A DNA stretch of 35,365 nt from NCBI GenBank assembly GCA_030691545.1, contig JAUYEE010000345.1, positions 1 to 35,365 on the forward strand, read 5' to 3'. The position numbers and the translations under genes are program-made. This stretch comes from a bacterium. GTDB lineage: Bacteria; Auribacterota; JABMQX01. A model generated the notes under the pieces. It made no database searches, had not been told where the DNA came from, and was given only the letters and a program-made list of their open reading frames with translations. Position 1 is the first letter of the stretch. Every line of letters starts with the position of its first letter. This document shows, in pieces, positions 15,946 to 25,397 of this stretch.

Positions 15946-16919
15946 CTCAGCATTCCCACGAAGGATTGAATGCGCGACGCGGCTCGGCTCTCGCAATCGT
16001 CATCGCCCACGTCGAGGTCGAGAACCGGCGCCGGGGACCATTCTTTCATCCGCTGTACTTCCGCGTGCCAGGTGTCGCACCAGAGATAGCGCCGGAGGAT
16101 AATGCCGCGAATTCCTCGCCGGGCGGTCTCGCCCTTGAGCCAGTGATAGAGCTGACTGTTCGGCCGCCGAAACGCGTCGGGGATAGTTCCAAAATACGCG
16201 TCGGCCAGTTCCGGAAAGGGGTCCTCGTGAAGACGACGGCGCTCGAACGCTCGCGGCAGGGTGCGCTCCCCCGTCTCGGTCCCATCGAGGACAACCTGCC
16301 CGCCCGCCTCCTCGATCAAGTCGAAAATGCGGAAGTGCTCACCCGTCAGCGGCCCGCCGAGGAGGGCCAACGGCACGCCCCTCGCCAACGGTGCTGCGCG
16401 AGCAGCGGAAAGGTCGGCGGCGCCCTCACGATGAAATCGCGAGATAGCCTCCGAATACGCGCGTCCCGAGAGTGAGCCCCTCGCGCCGCGAATCTCCGCG
16501 CGCAACGCATCGTATCGCAGCATTACATCCGTAAGCTCCTCCTTTGTGGGAGCCTTCCCGCCGAGGCGAACCATGAAGGCGCTCAATCGCTCCAGCTCTG
16601 AGATATAGAGCCTGTGCGCCGTTGTCGTCTGCCACGTGGTCGGCACGTTCAGAAGGAACAGGGGCGCGCTCGACTCGCCTGCAAGAAGTTCCGCGGCGCG
16701 GCGCATCTGGTCGCATTCGGTCGTCGCCACAATAGCGGACTCGTCTGTCAACGATAGACCGAAGGCAATGAACGCCCGCGCGAAGGGACAAACCCCAGCA
16801 GCCGGCTGCGCTATGGCGACCCTCTTGGTATGCTCAAGAAGGACCCGGGACGGCTGGAGTCCGTGCGCGGCAATCCACTCCTGCGGAACGAAAGGCGAGA
16901 CGTAGACAACGGTTTTCAT
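15942..16919 (-). CDS. 2-hydroxyacyl-CoA dehydratase-like subunit (smaller)
   Basis: The start is the ATG at 16919, overlapping the DCCP stop as ATGA, giving 325 residues from MKTVVYVSPFVPQEW. A longer frame upstream is out of frame with the true DCCP gene and is rejected. Landmarks: AGVCPFARAFIAFGL, VATTECDQMRRAAELL, GGPLTGEHFRIFDLIEEAGGQVV and YLWCDTWHAEVQRMKEW. It has fewer cysteines than the full DCCP next door: the third region reads DGTETGE with no cysteine. It is therefore likely a diverged or structural subunit paired with the 465-residue protein. Confidence 0.8.
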   Translation of the reverse strand: MKTVVYVSPFVPQEWIAAHGLQPSRVLLEHTKRVAIAQPAAGVCPFARAFIAFGLSLTDESAIVATTECDQMRRAAELLAGESSAPLFLLNVPTTWQTTTAHRLYISELERLSAFMVRLGGKAPTKEELTDVMLRYDALRAEIRGARGSLSGRAYSEAISRFHREGAADLSAARAAPLARGVPLALLGGPLTGEHFRIFDLIEEAGGQVVLDGTETGERTLPRAFERRRLHEDPFPELADAYFGTIPDAFRRPNSQLYHWLKGETARRGIRGIILRRYLWCDTWHAEVQRMKEWSPAPVLDLDVGDDDCESRAASRIQSFVGMLR

Positions 16920-18184
16920 ACCCGACCGCAACCTGAGCCGCCTCGTCCTCCCCCGCGAACCGTCTCGAACAAAGCCTCGACTCGCACCGCGATGCGCGCT
17001 GAATCCGAGGGAGAGTAGTCGGTTTCGATTCGCAGATACGGGATTCCCAGTTCCTTTTCCGCGAGTTTCTTGACCCGGTACGATTCCACGTCGTAGGTCA
17101 AGCACGCCTGCCAGACTAACTCGATGACGCATTGCGCCCGGTATTCCGCGGCGAGCCTCCGGAGGCACTCCATTCGCCGGTCGTTGCGGGTCATGACCGA
17201 ACAATGAAGCCTGTAATACTTCTCCGCCAGAGCGCGAATCGGGTCGTTTGCCTCGGCATCCACATCGTCCAGAATCGGCTTCAGCCCGGTGCAGTTTTCC
17301 ATGCAGACAATCACTCCGCCGTGGTCCTCGATGATGTCCACGACCCGTTCGGCGCCGTGCACCACAGGCACGCCAGTCATCAGGACGCGAACCCGTGATG
17401 AGAGGTCCGCTGTGCGGACGCCATTCCCGAATATCTTCAGCGCGTTCTCGTACTGTTTGAAATCCGCCGGGATGCCCGAGATGCTGCTTTTCAGACCGAG
17501 CAACTGGCGACCGGTCAGCGGCGGTGAATTTGCCTTCATCAGCTCGGCAAGGGCTCGCCGCAGAGCGCGTTCCCTGTTCATGACGTGAATCGCTTCTCGG
17601 ATTTTGTCGTTGGTGACCTGGAGTCCGAATCGGCCTTCGAGTTCCGCCCTGAACCTGTGGAGCTCGGACGTCCAGTGATCCAGCGCATCCCGGTCGTTTT
17701 CCCGCTGAGGCAACTCCAGGACGTACATCGGGCGGGACTCCGCCATCAGCTCGTACATCTTCTTCTTCCCATCGCAGGTAGTCTCCGCCACGACGAGGTC
17801 TGCCATCTCGAGAAATGGATTTGACCTCTGCGCGTGGTAGCCGTAGGTTGATTTGATGAGCGGACACAGGTTGGCGGGCAAATGTTCTTCTGCGACGGGA
17901 ATCGTTTTTGCGGAGCCGCCGCACAGGCACACTGGAACCCCATCCGCCGCCATAATCAGCTCACGCGGTGTGTACTCGCACAGGATTCCCACGATTCGTT
18001 TGCCGTCCGCCTTCGCGGCGCGCGCGTACTCGAGGCAGTTCGGGATCATGTTCTTGAACCACGTCAGCGGACATTCTCCCGCCTTCTCTGTGGGGGCTGC
18101 GGCTGACTGGCAAGGTCCCTCCGGAGGCGAGCACGGGTCCCCCGCCTTGATAGTAACGTCTTTCTTGCTGCAACATTCGCTCAC
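16916..18184 (-). CDS. Double-cubane-cluster protein (DCCP) family reductase
   Basis: A 422-residue member of the COG1775 group. Known DCCPs bind an [8Fe-9S] double cubane and reduce small molecules with ATP-driven electrons from an activase. Cysteine landmarks appear throughout: GVPVCLCGG, LPANLCPLIKSTYG, VAETTCDGKKKMYE, VCMENCTGL and the late VIELVWQACLTYDVESY. The N-terminus adds a cysteine-rich leader (MSECCSKK, then GDPCSPPEGPC) and the C-terminus ends in Gly-rich GGSGCGRV. The start is GTG at 18184 with AAGGA upstream. It lies 15 bases after the methyltransferase gene. The physiological substrate is unknown. Confidence 0.88.
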   Translation of the reverse strand: MSECCSKKDVTIKAGDPCSPPEGPCQSAAAPTEKAGECPLTWFKNMIPNCLEYARAAKADGKRIVGILCEYTPRELIMAADGVPVCLCGGSAKTIPVAEEHLPANLCPLIKSTYGYHAQRSNPFLEMADLVVAETTCDGKKKMYELMAESRPMYVLELPQRENDRDALDHWTSELHRFRAELEGRFGLQVTNDKIREAIHVMNRERALRRALAELMKANSPPLTGRQLLGLKSSISGIPADFKQYENALKIFGNGVRTADLSSRVRVLMTGVPVVHGAERVVDIIEDHGGVIVCMENCTGLKPILDDVDAEANDPIRALAEKYYRLHCSVMTRNDRRMECLRRLAAEYRAQCVIELVWQACLTYDVESYRVKKLAEKELGIPYLRIETDYSPSDSARIAVRVEALFETVRGGGRGGSGCGRV

Positions 18185-18199
18185 AACGGTGTTCCTTCT

Positions 18200-19003
18200 T
18201 TACTTCTTCCGCGCGACGAAGAGTGCTTGCGCGATTTTGTTAGAATGGGCGAGTTGCTGCATGAACTGCATCTCACCGGCAAGACTCTGCATCAGTTCTG
18301 TGTTGAAAGCGATAATCTTGAGGGCGTCGTACGTGAGCTGCATGTCGAGCATGCCCAGATACAGGTCCACGTACGGCGCGAATCTTCCCGTGTTCTCTGC
18401 AAGGAGAACGTTGCATCCGTTCTCAGCGAGTAGCTCGCGATACCCCTGCACGTCCTGCACGTTCGGAAACTTCATGAACTTCAGGAAACGCTCGGCTTCT
18501 GCTTCGGATAGACCTGCCGGTCCCTCGACCCAGTCCGTGAAGGCGATCGTGCCGCCGCGCTTGGTCAATCGTGCGGCTTCGGAGATCAACTTCGGCTTGT
18601 CCACGACGTAACACCAAGCATCCTCGCCCCACACAAAATCGGCTTTTCCGTCGGGCAGACCGCTCTCGCACACATCAGCCAGGACGAAATTTATCCTGTC
18701 CGATAGCCCCTCTTCTTCGCAGCGGCGGCGTCCGCGTTCGACAACAGTCTCCGTCGCGTCAACGCCGGTCATTCTTGCGACGTTCCGGAACCGAAGGAGA
18801 AACCGCATCCCAGCCCCGTTGCAGCAACATAGGTCAATGCCGGTCATGCCTTTTCCGATGCCCGCCTTCTCCGCTAAATCCATCGAGGACTTGAAGCCCC
18901 CGATGTGTATCTGATGTCCCATGACGAGTTCCCAGAGGTCTCCCTCCGGCCCGCTATAGACGGCCTGAACATCACTCAGACCAATGCTCTGCGTTGTTTT
19001 CAT
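18200..19003 (-). CDS. Class I SAM-dependent methyltransferase
   Basis: A 267-residue Rossmann-fold methyltransferase. The SAM-binding motif I region reads GIDLCCCNGAG at about residues 54-64, with an unusual Cys triplet, followed by acidic GVDATETVVE. Motif II/III are LADVCESGLP and DFVWGEDAWCYV. FTDWVEGPAGLSEAEAERF resembles small-molecule N- or As-methyltransferases such as the glycine/sarcosine type. A C-terminal helical domain follows. AGAGGA lies upstream of the ATG. It heads the reductase operon and is read in the same direction as tRNA-Sec, 96 bases downstream of it. Substrate unknown. Confidence 0.85.
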   Translation of the reverse strand: MKTTQSIGLSDVQAVYSGPEGDLWELVMGHQIHIGGFKSSMDLAEKAGIGKGMTGIDLCCCNGAGMRFLLRFRNVARMTGVDATETVVERGRRRCEEEGLSDRINFVLADVCESGLPDGKADFVWGEDAWCYVVDKPKLISEAARLTKRGGTIAFTDWVEGPAGLSEAEAERFLKFMKFPNVQDVQGYRELLAENGCNVLLAENTGRFAPYVDLYLGMLDMQLTYDALKIIAFNTELMQSLAGEMQFMQQLAHSNKIAQALFVARKK

Positions 19004-19099
19004 CCTGTGTTTGTTCCTCTATCGGTTTCCGCAGGGGGGTCACTCTTCACAGAGAACGCCAGCGGGATGAAGCATGAAGCCGCGTGGGGAAAAGGAAAA

Positions 19100-19196
19100 T
19101 GGCGGGAAGGTGTGGGAGTCGAACCCACCCGGGACTCTCTACAAGCCCCACACTGGGTTTGAAGTCCAGGAGGCCCACCGGAGCCCATACCCTCCC
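19100..19196 (-). tRNA. selC: Selenocysteine tRNA (anticodon TCA)
   Basis: 97 bases including an encoded 3' CCA and discriminator G. It shows Sec-specific features: an 8-bp acceptor stem (GGGAGGGT/ACCTTCCC), a 6-bp D stem around CGGT, anticodon loop CTTCAAA reading UGA, a long extra arm (GTGTGGGGCTTGTAGAGAGTCCC) and T arm GGTTCGACTCC. The last anticodon-stem pair is A-C instead of the A-U seen in E. coli. It lies about 90 bases after selB on the same strand, completing selA-selD-selB-selC. Confidence 0.96.
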
Positions 19197-19285
19197 GCCT
19201 GAGAAAGCGCGTGCTAAAAAGACGGCTGCCGCATACGCCGTCGTGCGGTCTGAGCCTGCAAAGCCTTCCGAGTGCGATTAGGCTC

Positions 19286-21238
19286 TTAGCGCGCGACATG
19301 TTTATCCCCCTGTCGCTTCGTGAAAGCGATGTTATCGAAATACTCGAGCAGGGCCAAGGCATATTTCCGCGAAACGCCGAGTTTGTCGCGCAGCTCGCCG
19401 ACCGCGATGCTCGGATTTTCCCTCAGATGCCGTGCCACCAAGTCCTGCACCATCTTCAGGTTGTCGCTATGGTACGTCACCTTTTCGCTGAGCCGAACCA
19501 GCCGTTCCTGCTCGACCAGGCAGGTCATGAGATTCCGAAAGGCGTCCGGGGAAAGTCCGGCTTCGCTTCTCACCTCCTCCTCGAGAGGGGGAGCGAGTCC
19601 AGCATCCCGGAAAGCCTTCTCGATCCGCCGTGCTTTTTCCTCTTCGCCTGGGTTCAATCGGAGCTGGTAGCCCATAAGGCTGACCCTCGATCCCTTCCTG
19701 ACGACTTTCTCCTCGCGGCACAGGTTGGCGAGAACGGTTTCAAACGTTTGCCTGTCAATCTCCTTCAGCAACTGCGATTGTAGGTCCGCAAGGGGCATCC
19801 ACATCCGGTACGAATTCTTTCTCAGATAGGCCTGGATGGCGTCGAGCGCTTCTCGCGTCAGGGCATCGTAGGATGCGACATGGAGGTATCGAAGTTCTCC
19901 TGAGACGGCCGCTTTTCCCGGGAGGGCTCCGCCGACCGGAACCAGTTGACCTTCTCCGTGAAGCCTCTCGACGGCGACTCTGATTTCCTCATCCTTCGCC
20001 CCGAGGGTCCGGGAGATTTCCGCAGCGGATTGCGGCTTTGCGCCCCCTTTCAAGAAAGTCTGTTCCACCGAATCCATGAGGTCCCCCTCGAGCCGTTTCA
20101 GTCCATCGAGAGTATGGACCTCGAACCGTTTGTGTTTGGTGGGCGACGCATCGAGAATCTGTCCTCCACCAATCGTTTGCAGCGGCGAGAACGTGCGAAG
20201 AATGAAGCGGTCCTTCGGAAGTGCGGCGGTCGGCGATTCGAGAACGAACTGCGCGGGAGCCGTCTCGCCGGGAGCGAGTGCCTCGCGGTTAAGCAGGACG
20301 ACCCGACAGATAACCTCATCCGTCCCGATGTGAATCCTCAGGCGGTCGCGATTCTTGAGTTCCCTGCCAACGCTTTTGAGTACAAACAACTGCGCGTCGA
20401 GGCGCGTCGTCGGCGACAACGAACCCGGCTCCCCGATGCACTGCCCGCGGCGCAGTTGCTCCTTCTTCACATCCTGGAGGTTGATCGCTGTGCGCCGGCC
20501 GATGGAGGATTCCTGTGTGGTTTCGTTGTGAATCTGGATTCCTCGGACCTTCGCCGGAATCTGCTCAGGAAACACTTCGATCCTTTCGCCGATACGGACC
20601 TTGCCCGATAGGACAGTCCCCGCGACCACGACGCCGAACCCGGGCATGGTGAATACCCGGTCAATCGGCATCCGGAAGACGCCGCTGTCCTCGCGGTCAC
20701 AGACTTTCTTCGCAAGCGATTGCAGCGCAGACCGAATCTCATCCACGCCCTCGCCTGTGACGGAAGATACCGGGACGATCGGCGCCTCGCTCAGAAAGGA
20801 TCCGGCGACAAACTCTCGGATGGCACCCCTCACATGCTCGATGCGATCCGGGTCAACAAGGTCCACCTTTGTCAGCGCGATCATGCCCGTCCGGATTCCA
20901 AGAAGTTGCAGGATGTCGAAGTGCTCGATGGTCTGAGCATTGATCCCGTCGTCCGCGGCAATTACCAGCATTGCCGCGTCAATATTGCTTGCTCCCGCGA
21001 CCATCGTTTTGACCAGCTTCTCGTGCCCCGGCACATCAATGAACACGATCTGCCTGTCCTGTGTGGGGTCCTCCATGAAGACGAAACCCAGCTCAATGGT
21101 GATTCCGCGTCTCTTTTCTTCCGCGAGGGTGTCGGCATCTATCCCGGTCAGAGCTTTGACAAGCGATGTCTTGCCGTGGTCAATGTGGCCGGCCGTGCCG
21201 ATAATCACCTGCTTCGTTTCCGCAAATGTCCCGGTCAT
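19286..21238 (-). CDS. selB: Selenocysteine-specific elongation factor SelB
   Basis: A 650-residue GTPase that delivers Sec-tRNA(Sec) to UGA codons by binding the SECIS hairpin. The G domain has [19 protein letters not shown] (G1), [11 protein letters not shown] (G3) and ALTKVDLV (G4). EF-Tu-like domains II and III follow. The C-terminal half holds winged-helix domains, ending in the typical [14 protein letters not shown]...TKRQGD. Full-length winged helices imply that cognate SECIS hairpins exist; candidates are found in the three genes at 24522-27740. The ATG start overlaps the selD stop as ATGA. Confidence 0.97.
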   Translation of the reverse strand: MTGTFAETKQVIIGTAGHIDHGKTSLVKALTGIDADTLAEEKRRGITIELGFVFMEDPTQDRQIVFIDVPGHEKLVKTMVAGASNIDAAMLVIAADDGINAQTIEHFDILQLLGIRTGMIALTKVDLVDPDRIEHVRGAIREFVAGSFLSEAPIVPVSSVTGEGVDEIRSALQSLAKKVCDREDSGVFRMPIDRVFTMPGFGVVVAGTVLSGKVRIGERIEVFPEQIPAKVRGIQIHNETTQESSIGRRTAINLQDVKKEQLRRGQCIGEPGSLSPTTRLDAQLFVLKSVGRELKNRDRLRIHIGTDEVICRVVLLNREALAPGETAPAQFVLESPTAALPKDRFILRTFSPLQTIGGGQILDASPTKHKRFEVHTLDGLKRLEGDLMDSVEQTFLKGGAKPQSAAEISRTLGAKDEEIRVAVERLHGEGQLVPVGGALPGKAAVSGELRYLHVASYDALTREALDAIQAYLRKNSYRMWMPLADLQSQLLKEIDRQTFETVLANLCREEKVVRKGSRVSLMGYQLRLNPGEEEKARRIEKAFRDAGLAPPLEEEVRSEAGLSPDAFRNLMTCLVEQERLVRLSEKVTYHSDNLKMVQDLVARHLRENPSIAVGELRDKLGVSRKYALALLEYFDNIAFTKRQGDKHVAR

Positions 21239-22932
21239 TTCTTCCCCATGATTGTGTTGTAGAACATCATTACCGGGGCTCCGCCAAACGCGATCCCCAT
21301 CCAGACCGCCTCATCAATCTCCGCCTGCCCGATGCCCAACGACCGGGCTTTGTCAATGTGAATCTTCACGCACGGCTCGCACTTGCAGACCACCGAAAGC
21401 GCGATGGAGATGAGCTCCTTGTTCCGAAGACTGATGGCGCCCTCGGAGTTGACTGCACCCATGAAGGCTGAGAATTTTTCCTTGATCTTCGCGATATCCG
21501 CCACGGTAGAAACCTCCGGGGGCGAGGCGCAGCATTCCGCCTTCGCTGCCAGCTCGCAGCAAGGTGGCACGGGCATCCCTGGCCGCTCACCGTAGAGAAC
21601 TGTCGGCTCCGGTCGCCGGGATACTGGGGCGACAATGCTCCCTTCACCCACACGGGCAGGCTTGCCCATGATTCCTGATGGCGCGCCGCGCACTTCCTCC
21701 TCCGCCCCTGCGGAGACGGTTTTTGGCGATTCACTGTCTGGGCTCTTCATGAGCAGAATCTCTCCTCTCGATTTGGCGACGACTTTCCCAATGACGGACG
21801 CATATTCGATTCCCGCGTCTTTCAGACGCCCGACAAGCACCTCCGCTTTGTCCGAGGGAACGCACATCAACAGTCCCCCGGAGGTCTGGGGGTCATAGAG
21901 GACGTACTGCATCTCTTCCGGAACACCATCTGCCACGTGAACATACTGGGACGCGTATTCTTTGTTTCGTTCTATCGCGCCTGACACCACGCCCTCTCGT
22001 ATCAGGTCCAGCGCCTCCTCGAACACTGGCACGTCCTCCACATACACCTCCGCTGTCACAGCGCTCTGACGCACCATCTCAGCGAGGTGACCGAGAAGTC
22101 CGAAGCCCGTGACGTCCGTTGCCGAGCAAACTCCCATCTCCACCATGATCTCCGCGGCGTTTCTGTTCAGCTCCGACATGGTCCGACCGATCATCGCCAT
22201 GGCTTCGTGCGAGGCTTTCCCCATCTGGTGAGCGAAGCTAATCACGCCCACGCCGATCGGTTTCGTGAGCACGAGAACGTCCCCCGGCTTCGCAGCGTTG
22301 TTTGTGACAATCCTCGACGGGTTGATAAGGCCCGTGACCGCAAATCCAAACTTAATGTCCTGGTCGTTGATACTGTGTCCGCCGATGACCACTACGCCTG
22401 CTTCGCTCATCTTATCAATCCCACCTCGGAGAATCTGGTTCATCACCTTGTGGCTCAGTTTTTCAATTGGGAAGCCGATGATGGACAGGGCTGTCAGCGG
22501 GTTGCCCCCCATGGCGTATATGTCGCTGACGGAGTTGGCCGCGGCGATTTGTCCAAAGGTGTAAGCGTCGTCCACGTTCGGAGTGAACACGTCAACGGAC
22601 TGAACGAGGGCCTCACCACCGTCCAACTGAAACACTCCCGCGTCGTCACAGGTGCTTGCGCTGACCAGCACCCTTGGGTCCGAAATCTCCGGCAACCCTG
22701 CCAGGACCTTCTTCAGGTCGTTCTGGTTGATCTTGGAGGCGCACCCCGCGTTCTCGACGAATTTCGTCAACTGCACGTCTTCCATGGCGTCTTCGAGGCG
22801 CTCGCCCGCACACAAACACACGTTCTTTTCCTTGAACAGCTCGCAGGGACAAGCTTGCTTCGGATTGCAGATGCAGTGCCCTAACATCATGGAGCGCTGC
22901 ATGATTCGTTTTCGTTTCTCAAGATTGATCAT
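21235..22932 (-). CDS. selD: Selenophosphate synthetase SelD fused to Cys-rich N-terminus and C-terminal AhpD/CMD domain
   Basis: 565 residues, far longer than the usual roughly 340. Residues 20-41 form a cysteine cluster (C20, 22, 28, 30, 39, 41; [14 protein letters not shown]). The SelD core (about 52-395) has catalytic Cys64 and Lys67 in NAGCASKI; the second cysteine of the E. coli GCGCK motif is Ser here. Other core motifs: [46 protein letters not shown]. After a Cys-rich linker ([13 protein letters not shown]), residues 480-565 are a carboxymuconolactone-decarboxylase/AhpD-like domain with C518-EP-C521-VKI-H525. Both ends overlap neighbours by 4 bases. The added redox domains suggest reductant or selenium handling; this is inference. 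Confidence 0.95.
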   Translation of the reverse strand: MINLEKRKRIMQRSMMLGHCICNPKQACPCELFKEKNVCLCAGERLEDAMEDVQLTKFVENAGCASKINQNDLKKVLAGLPEISDPRVLVSASTCDDAGVFQLDGGEALVQSVDVFTPNVDDAYTFGQIAAANSVSDIYAMGGNPLTALSIIGFPIEKLSHKVMNQILRGGIDKMSEAGVVVIGGHSINDQDIKFGFAVTGLINPSRIVTNNAAKPGDVLVLTKPIGVGVISFAHQMGKASHEAMAMIGRTMSELNRNAAEIMVEMGVCSATDVTGFGLLGHLAEMVRQSAVTAEVYVEDVPVFEEALDLIREGVVSGAIERNKEYASQYVHVADGVPEEMQYVLYDPQTSGGLLMCVPSDKAEVLVGRLKDAGIEYASVIGKVVAKSRGEILLMKSPDSESPKTVSAGAEEEVRGAPSGIMGKPARVGEGSIVAPVSRRPEPTVLYGERPGMPVPPCCELAAKAECCASPPEVSTVADIAKIKEKFSAFMGAVNSEGAISLRNKELISIALSVVCKCEPCVKIHIDKARSLGIGQAEIDEAVWMGIAFGGAPVMMFYNTIMGKK

Positions 22933-24347
22933 GACCGACTTTCTCCTCCTTGCAGAACCTTCCGGAGCGCAGCCCCGACGAGAGCGTCCTCATCTTGCTG
23001 GATTATCCGAAAATCGAACAAGACAGTCTCCTTGTGGACCCTCGCGAAAATCGGGGGGGCGCCGTAGCGCAGCTCCTTTGCGAGGTTCCCTGACGACAGA
23101 GAAATCGCGCGCACGCTGAGCAGCTTTGTCGGGACAGTCTCCGTCGGCACGGAGCCGCTGCCGACCTGAGTCTGGCCGTCCACGACGCGAATGTCCGCTG
23201 CTGTTCCGTTGAGATCGCTCAAATCATCCGCGACTTTTCTTGCCCTCGTTTCAAGCTCGTTCACAGTCAGAGACAACATCCGGTACGTGGGGTGCTCCTC
23301 GCGCAGTTTCTCACGGTTGAGGAAAAGCCGCAGAGTGGCTTCCATCGCGGCAATCGTCATCTTCCCGACGCGAAAGGCTCGTGCGAGGGGGTTCTTCCGG
23401 ATTCTCTCGATGACTTGTGCTTTTCCAACGATAGCTCCGGACTGGGGTCCGCCGATGAGCTTGTCCCCGCTGAAACACGCCACGTCCACGCCTGCCTTTA
23501 CGCTGTCCTGAACCATCGGTTCCATCTCCAGCCCGAACGGCTTCAGGTCAATCAGGGCGCCGCTGCCCAGATCATCAATCACCGGCAAAGCGTGTTTCCT
23601 GCCGACCTCGACAAGTTCTTCGATGGGCGGTTCCTCAAAGAAACCGATGATGCGATAATTGCTCTGATGAACGCGCAGGATGGCGCCCGTGTTCTCATTG
23701 ATCGCGGAGACGTAGTCCCTCAGATGCGTCTTATTCGTGGTCCCGACCTCTCGCAAAATCGCCCCGCTGGTTTCCATGACCTCCGGCATCCGAAAGGACC
23801 CGCCGATTTCCACAAGCTGCCCGCGAGAGACGATAACCTCTTTGCCCTTTGCCAGCGTATTCAGAATGAGCATCGTGGCGGCGGCATTGTTGTTGACGAC
23901 GGTGGCGGCTTCCGCTCCGGTCAATTCGCACAGAAGTCCGTTCAGGTGAGAATCACGGTGACCGCGTTCCCCCGTCTCCAAATCTACCGCCAGAACGCAG
24001 TAGCCCCTGATCACATCATTGATAGCATCCACGGCTTTCGGCGACAGCATCGCCCGACCCAGACCTGTGTGCAGGATAACTCCGCTGGCATTGACCGCGT
24101 AACGAAGAGAGGGCGTGGATTTCTGGCGGAGATGCGATGCGACCCGCAGAATAATCTTCTCGACAGAGATGTCCTCGAGGGTCACAGTGCTGTCCTCCTT
24201 GACCAGCTCCGACCTCAGCCCGCCGAGCACGTCCCGGACGGCATTCACGACGGCATCCCGCCCGTATGCTTTGGTCAGAGGTTCAACTTCAGTGTTGTTC
24301 AGCACCTCGTCCACCGACGGCAGACTGCGCAGCAAATCCTTTTCCAA
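22929..24347 (-). CDS. selA: L-seryl-tRNA(Sec) selenium transferase SelA
   Basis: A 472-residue PLP enzyme that converts Ser-tRNA(Sec) to Sec-tRNA(Sec) using selenophosphate. Typical features: N-terminal LLRSLPSVDEVL, YAVNASGVILHTGLGRA, EIGGSFRMPEVM, LRDYVSAINENTGAILRVHQSN and the PLP-lysine segment CFSGDKLIGGPQSG. It starts at TTG 24347 with GGAGG upstream. The stop overlaps selD as ATGA. It begins about 105 bases after the terminator of the selenoprotein genes, so the machinery probably has its own promoter or relies on read-through. Confidence 0.96.
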   Translation of the reverse strand: MEKDLLRSLPSVDEVLNNTEVEPLTKAYGRDAVVNAVRDVLGGLRSELVKEDSTVTLEDISVEKIILRVASHLRQKSTPSLRYAVNASGVILHTGLGRAMLSPKAVDAINDVIRGYCVLAVDLETGERGHRDSHLNGLLCELTGAEAATVVNNNAAATMLILNTLAKGKEVIVSRGQLVEIGGSFRMPEVMETSGAILREVGTTNKTHLRDYVSAINENTGAILRVHQSNYRIIGFFEEPPIEELVEVGRKHALPVIDDLGSGALIDLKPFGLEMEPMVQDSVKAGVDVACFSGDKLIGGPQSGAIVGKAQVIERIRKNPLARAFRVGKMTIAAMEATLRLFLNREKLREEHPTYRMLSLTVNELETRARKVADDLSDLNGTAADIRVVDGQTQVGSGSVPTETVPTKLLSVRAISLSSGNLAKELRYGAPPIFARVHKETVLFDFRIIQQDEDALVGAALRKVLQGGESRS

Positions 24348-24379
24348 ATCGCCCTCCGTTTCCGGTGATTCTTTTTTGG

Positions 24380-24437
24380 GACAAGATAACAGGCAGGACA
24401 GAATTATCCTGACAATCCTGTCATCCTGTCAAAAATC
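24380..24437. repeat. Short imperfect repeats of the ATCCTGTCA type
   Basis: Between selA and the terminator upstream lies a stretch with ATCCTGACA, ATCCTGTC and ATCCTGTCA in tandem plus inverse copies (GGCAGGACAGAAT). This resembles a dispersed intergenic repeat unit that occurs in many environmental genomes. It could also form a hairpin in the selA leader. Significance unknown. Confidence 0.45.
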
Positions 24438-24453
24438 CTCCTGCTCAGAGGCA

Positions 24454-24491
24454 CAAAAAAGGATTGACCCCGCCCGAGGCGGGGCCAATCC
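24454..24491 (-). terminator. Intrinsic terminator of the selenoprotein operon
   Basis: Minus-strand GGATTG-x-CCCCGCC pairs with GGCGGGG-x-CAATCC around a 3-base loop and is followed by TTTTTTG. It lies 31 bases after the TAA stop of the third selenoprotein gene. Its position after that TAA, not after the UGA 120 bases earlier, supports the longer reading frame. Confidence 0.92.
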
Positions 24492-24521
24492 CTGTCGAAG
24501 AAACTCTGTTCTGTTTCTCGG

Positions 24522-25397
24522 TTAGTTTACGACAAACTCGTGCGTTTCCTTGAGCACTCCGCCCAAAGGACCCATGTCCACGGTAACCTCTACCGTCTGC
24601 TTTCCTTTCGGTATTCTCACGGAATACCCGCATGTTCCTCCTCAGCCAAAGGTCAGCTTGTCGTGGCTGACATCCTCGGAGTGAAGCGTTTTGCCTTGAA
24701 CGTCTTTCACGATGACATGAGCCTTCACCGGCTGACCCGCTTTCAAACACTGAAACAGGACGACAGGATCGAGGCTCAGATAGGCAGCAATTCCCGTGTT
24801 TCCCTCCTTCTGGCGGTCGGGTTGCGTCATAACCCTCAACACCGGTTTCCCGCGGAAGCCAATCGGCGAGGCAGCGTCGCGGGTTTCTGCTGGTTGCATC
24901 CCGGACGAGAAGGAGTACTGCCATTCGCCCGCTTCGTCCTTGAGGCTCAGTTTTCCGCCAATGGAGACATGCCGCTGAGTCTGCCCCCGGATAAGCCCGA
25001 ACAACTTCGTTGGGGTGTATTCGTGGAAATCAACATAGAGCTCCCACGGCTTCTCCACTCCCTTCGATTTCTCGTTGTATGGAACGTCCATGGTGAATGG
25101 AAACGAGCACGTGGAGGACGATCCTCGTAAGCCCGACCGGTTTCCTCCAATTGCCTTCTCGTCGGTCAGGTCACCGTTGACATTCAGATCAGCATACATT
25201 GTGTCATAGCCCTTGCCCGTTCCCGCCGATTCATCGAACGCCAGCGTCAACACCTTGGTTCCCGCCTCGTTCACAACAACCGCCGCGTAGAGCGGTTTCG
25301 CGGACCGATACGCTGGCTCCTTCATTCCCTCGGCGGCACAGGCGAGAGACGCGCCTATCAGCACAACAGCAGCGATGCAGCCAATTGCCTTTTTCAT
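24522..25397 (-). CDS. Exported selenoprotein candidate, third of three paralogues (Sec252)
   Basis: Read through the in-frame UGA at 24642-24644, the product has 291 residues with Sec252; conventional annotation stops at 251. N-terminus MKKAIGCIAAVVLIGASLACA is a signal peptide, possibly lipidated. Shared family blocks: LAFDESAGTGKGYDTMYADLNVNGDLTDE (about 50-80, like the D-x-N-x-NGD metal-binding loop of planctomycete redoxin-associated domains), VPYNEKSKG, TQPDRQKEGNTGIAA, then KAHVIVKD...HDKLTFG-U-GG-T-CGYSVRIPKGK and a closing beta tail with VTVDMGPLGG. Sec252 and Cys256 form a U-x3-C pair. It overlaps the previous gene by ATGA. Reaction unknown. Confidence 0.88.
24609..24644 (-). promoter_or_regulatory. 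UGA codon and bacterial SECIS hairpin of the third selenoprotein gene
   Basis: UGA at 24644-24642. The hairpin is GGTATTC-CGTGA-GAATACC (24628-24610) with an outer C-G pair beyond a bulged G. The loop begins 20 bases after UGA and has G in second position. Distance, stem length and loop match the bacterial SECIS model that SelB recognises. Confidence 0.88.

Noticed and set aside
15942..17930. One 662-codon open frame covering two genes on the minus strand
   Set aside because: Its first half is a shadow of the DCCP gene in another frame; only the part from ATG 16919 encodes a recognisable dehydratase-like protein.
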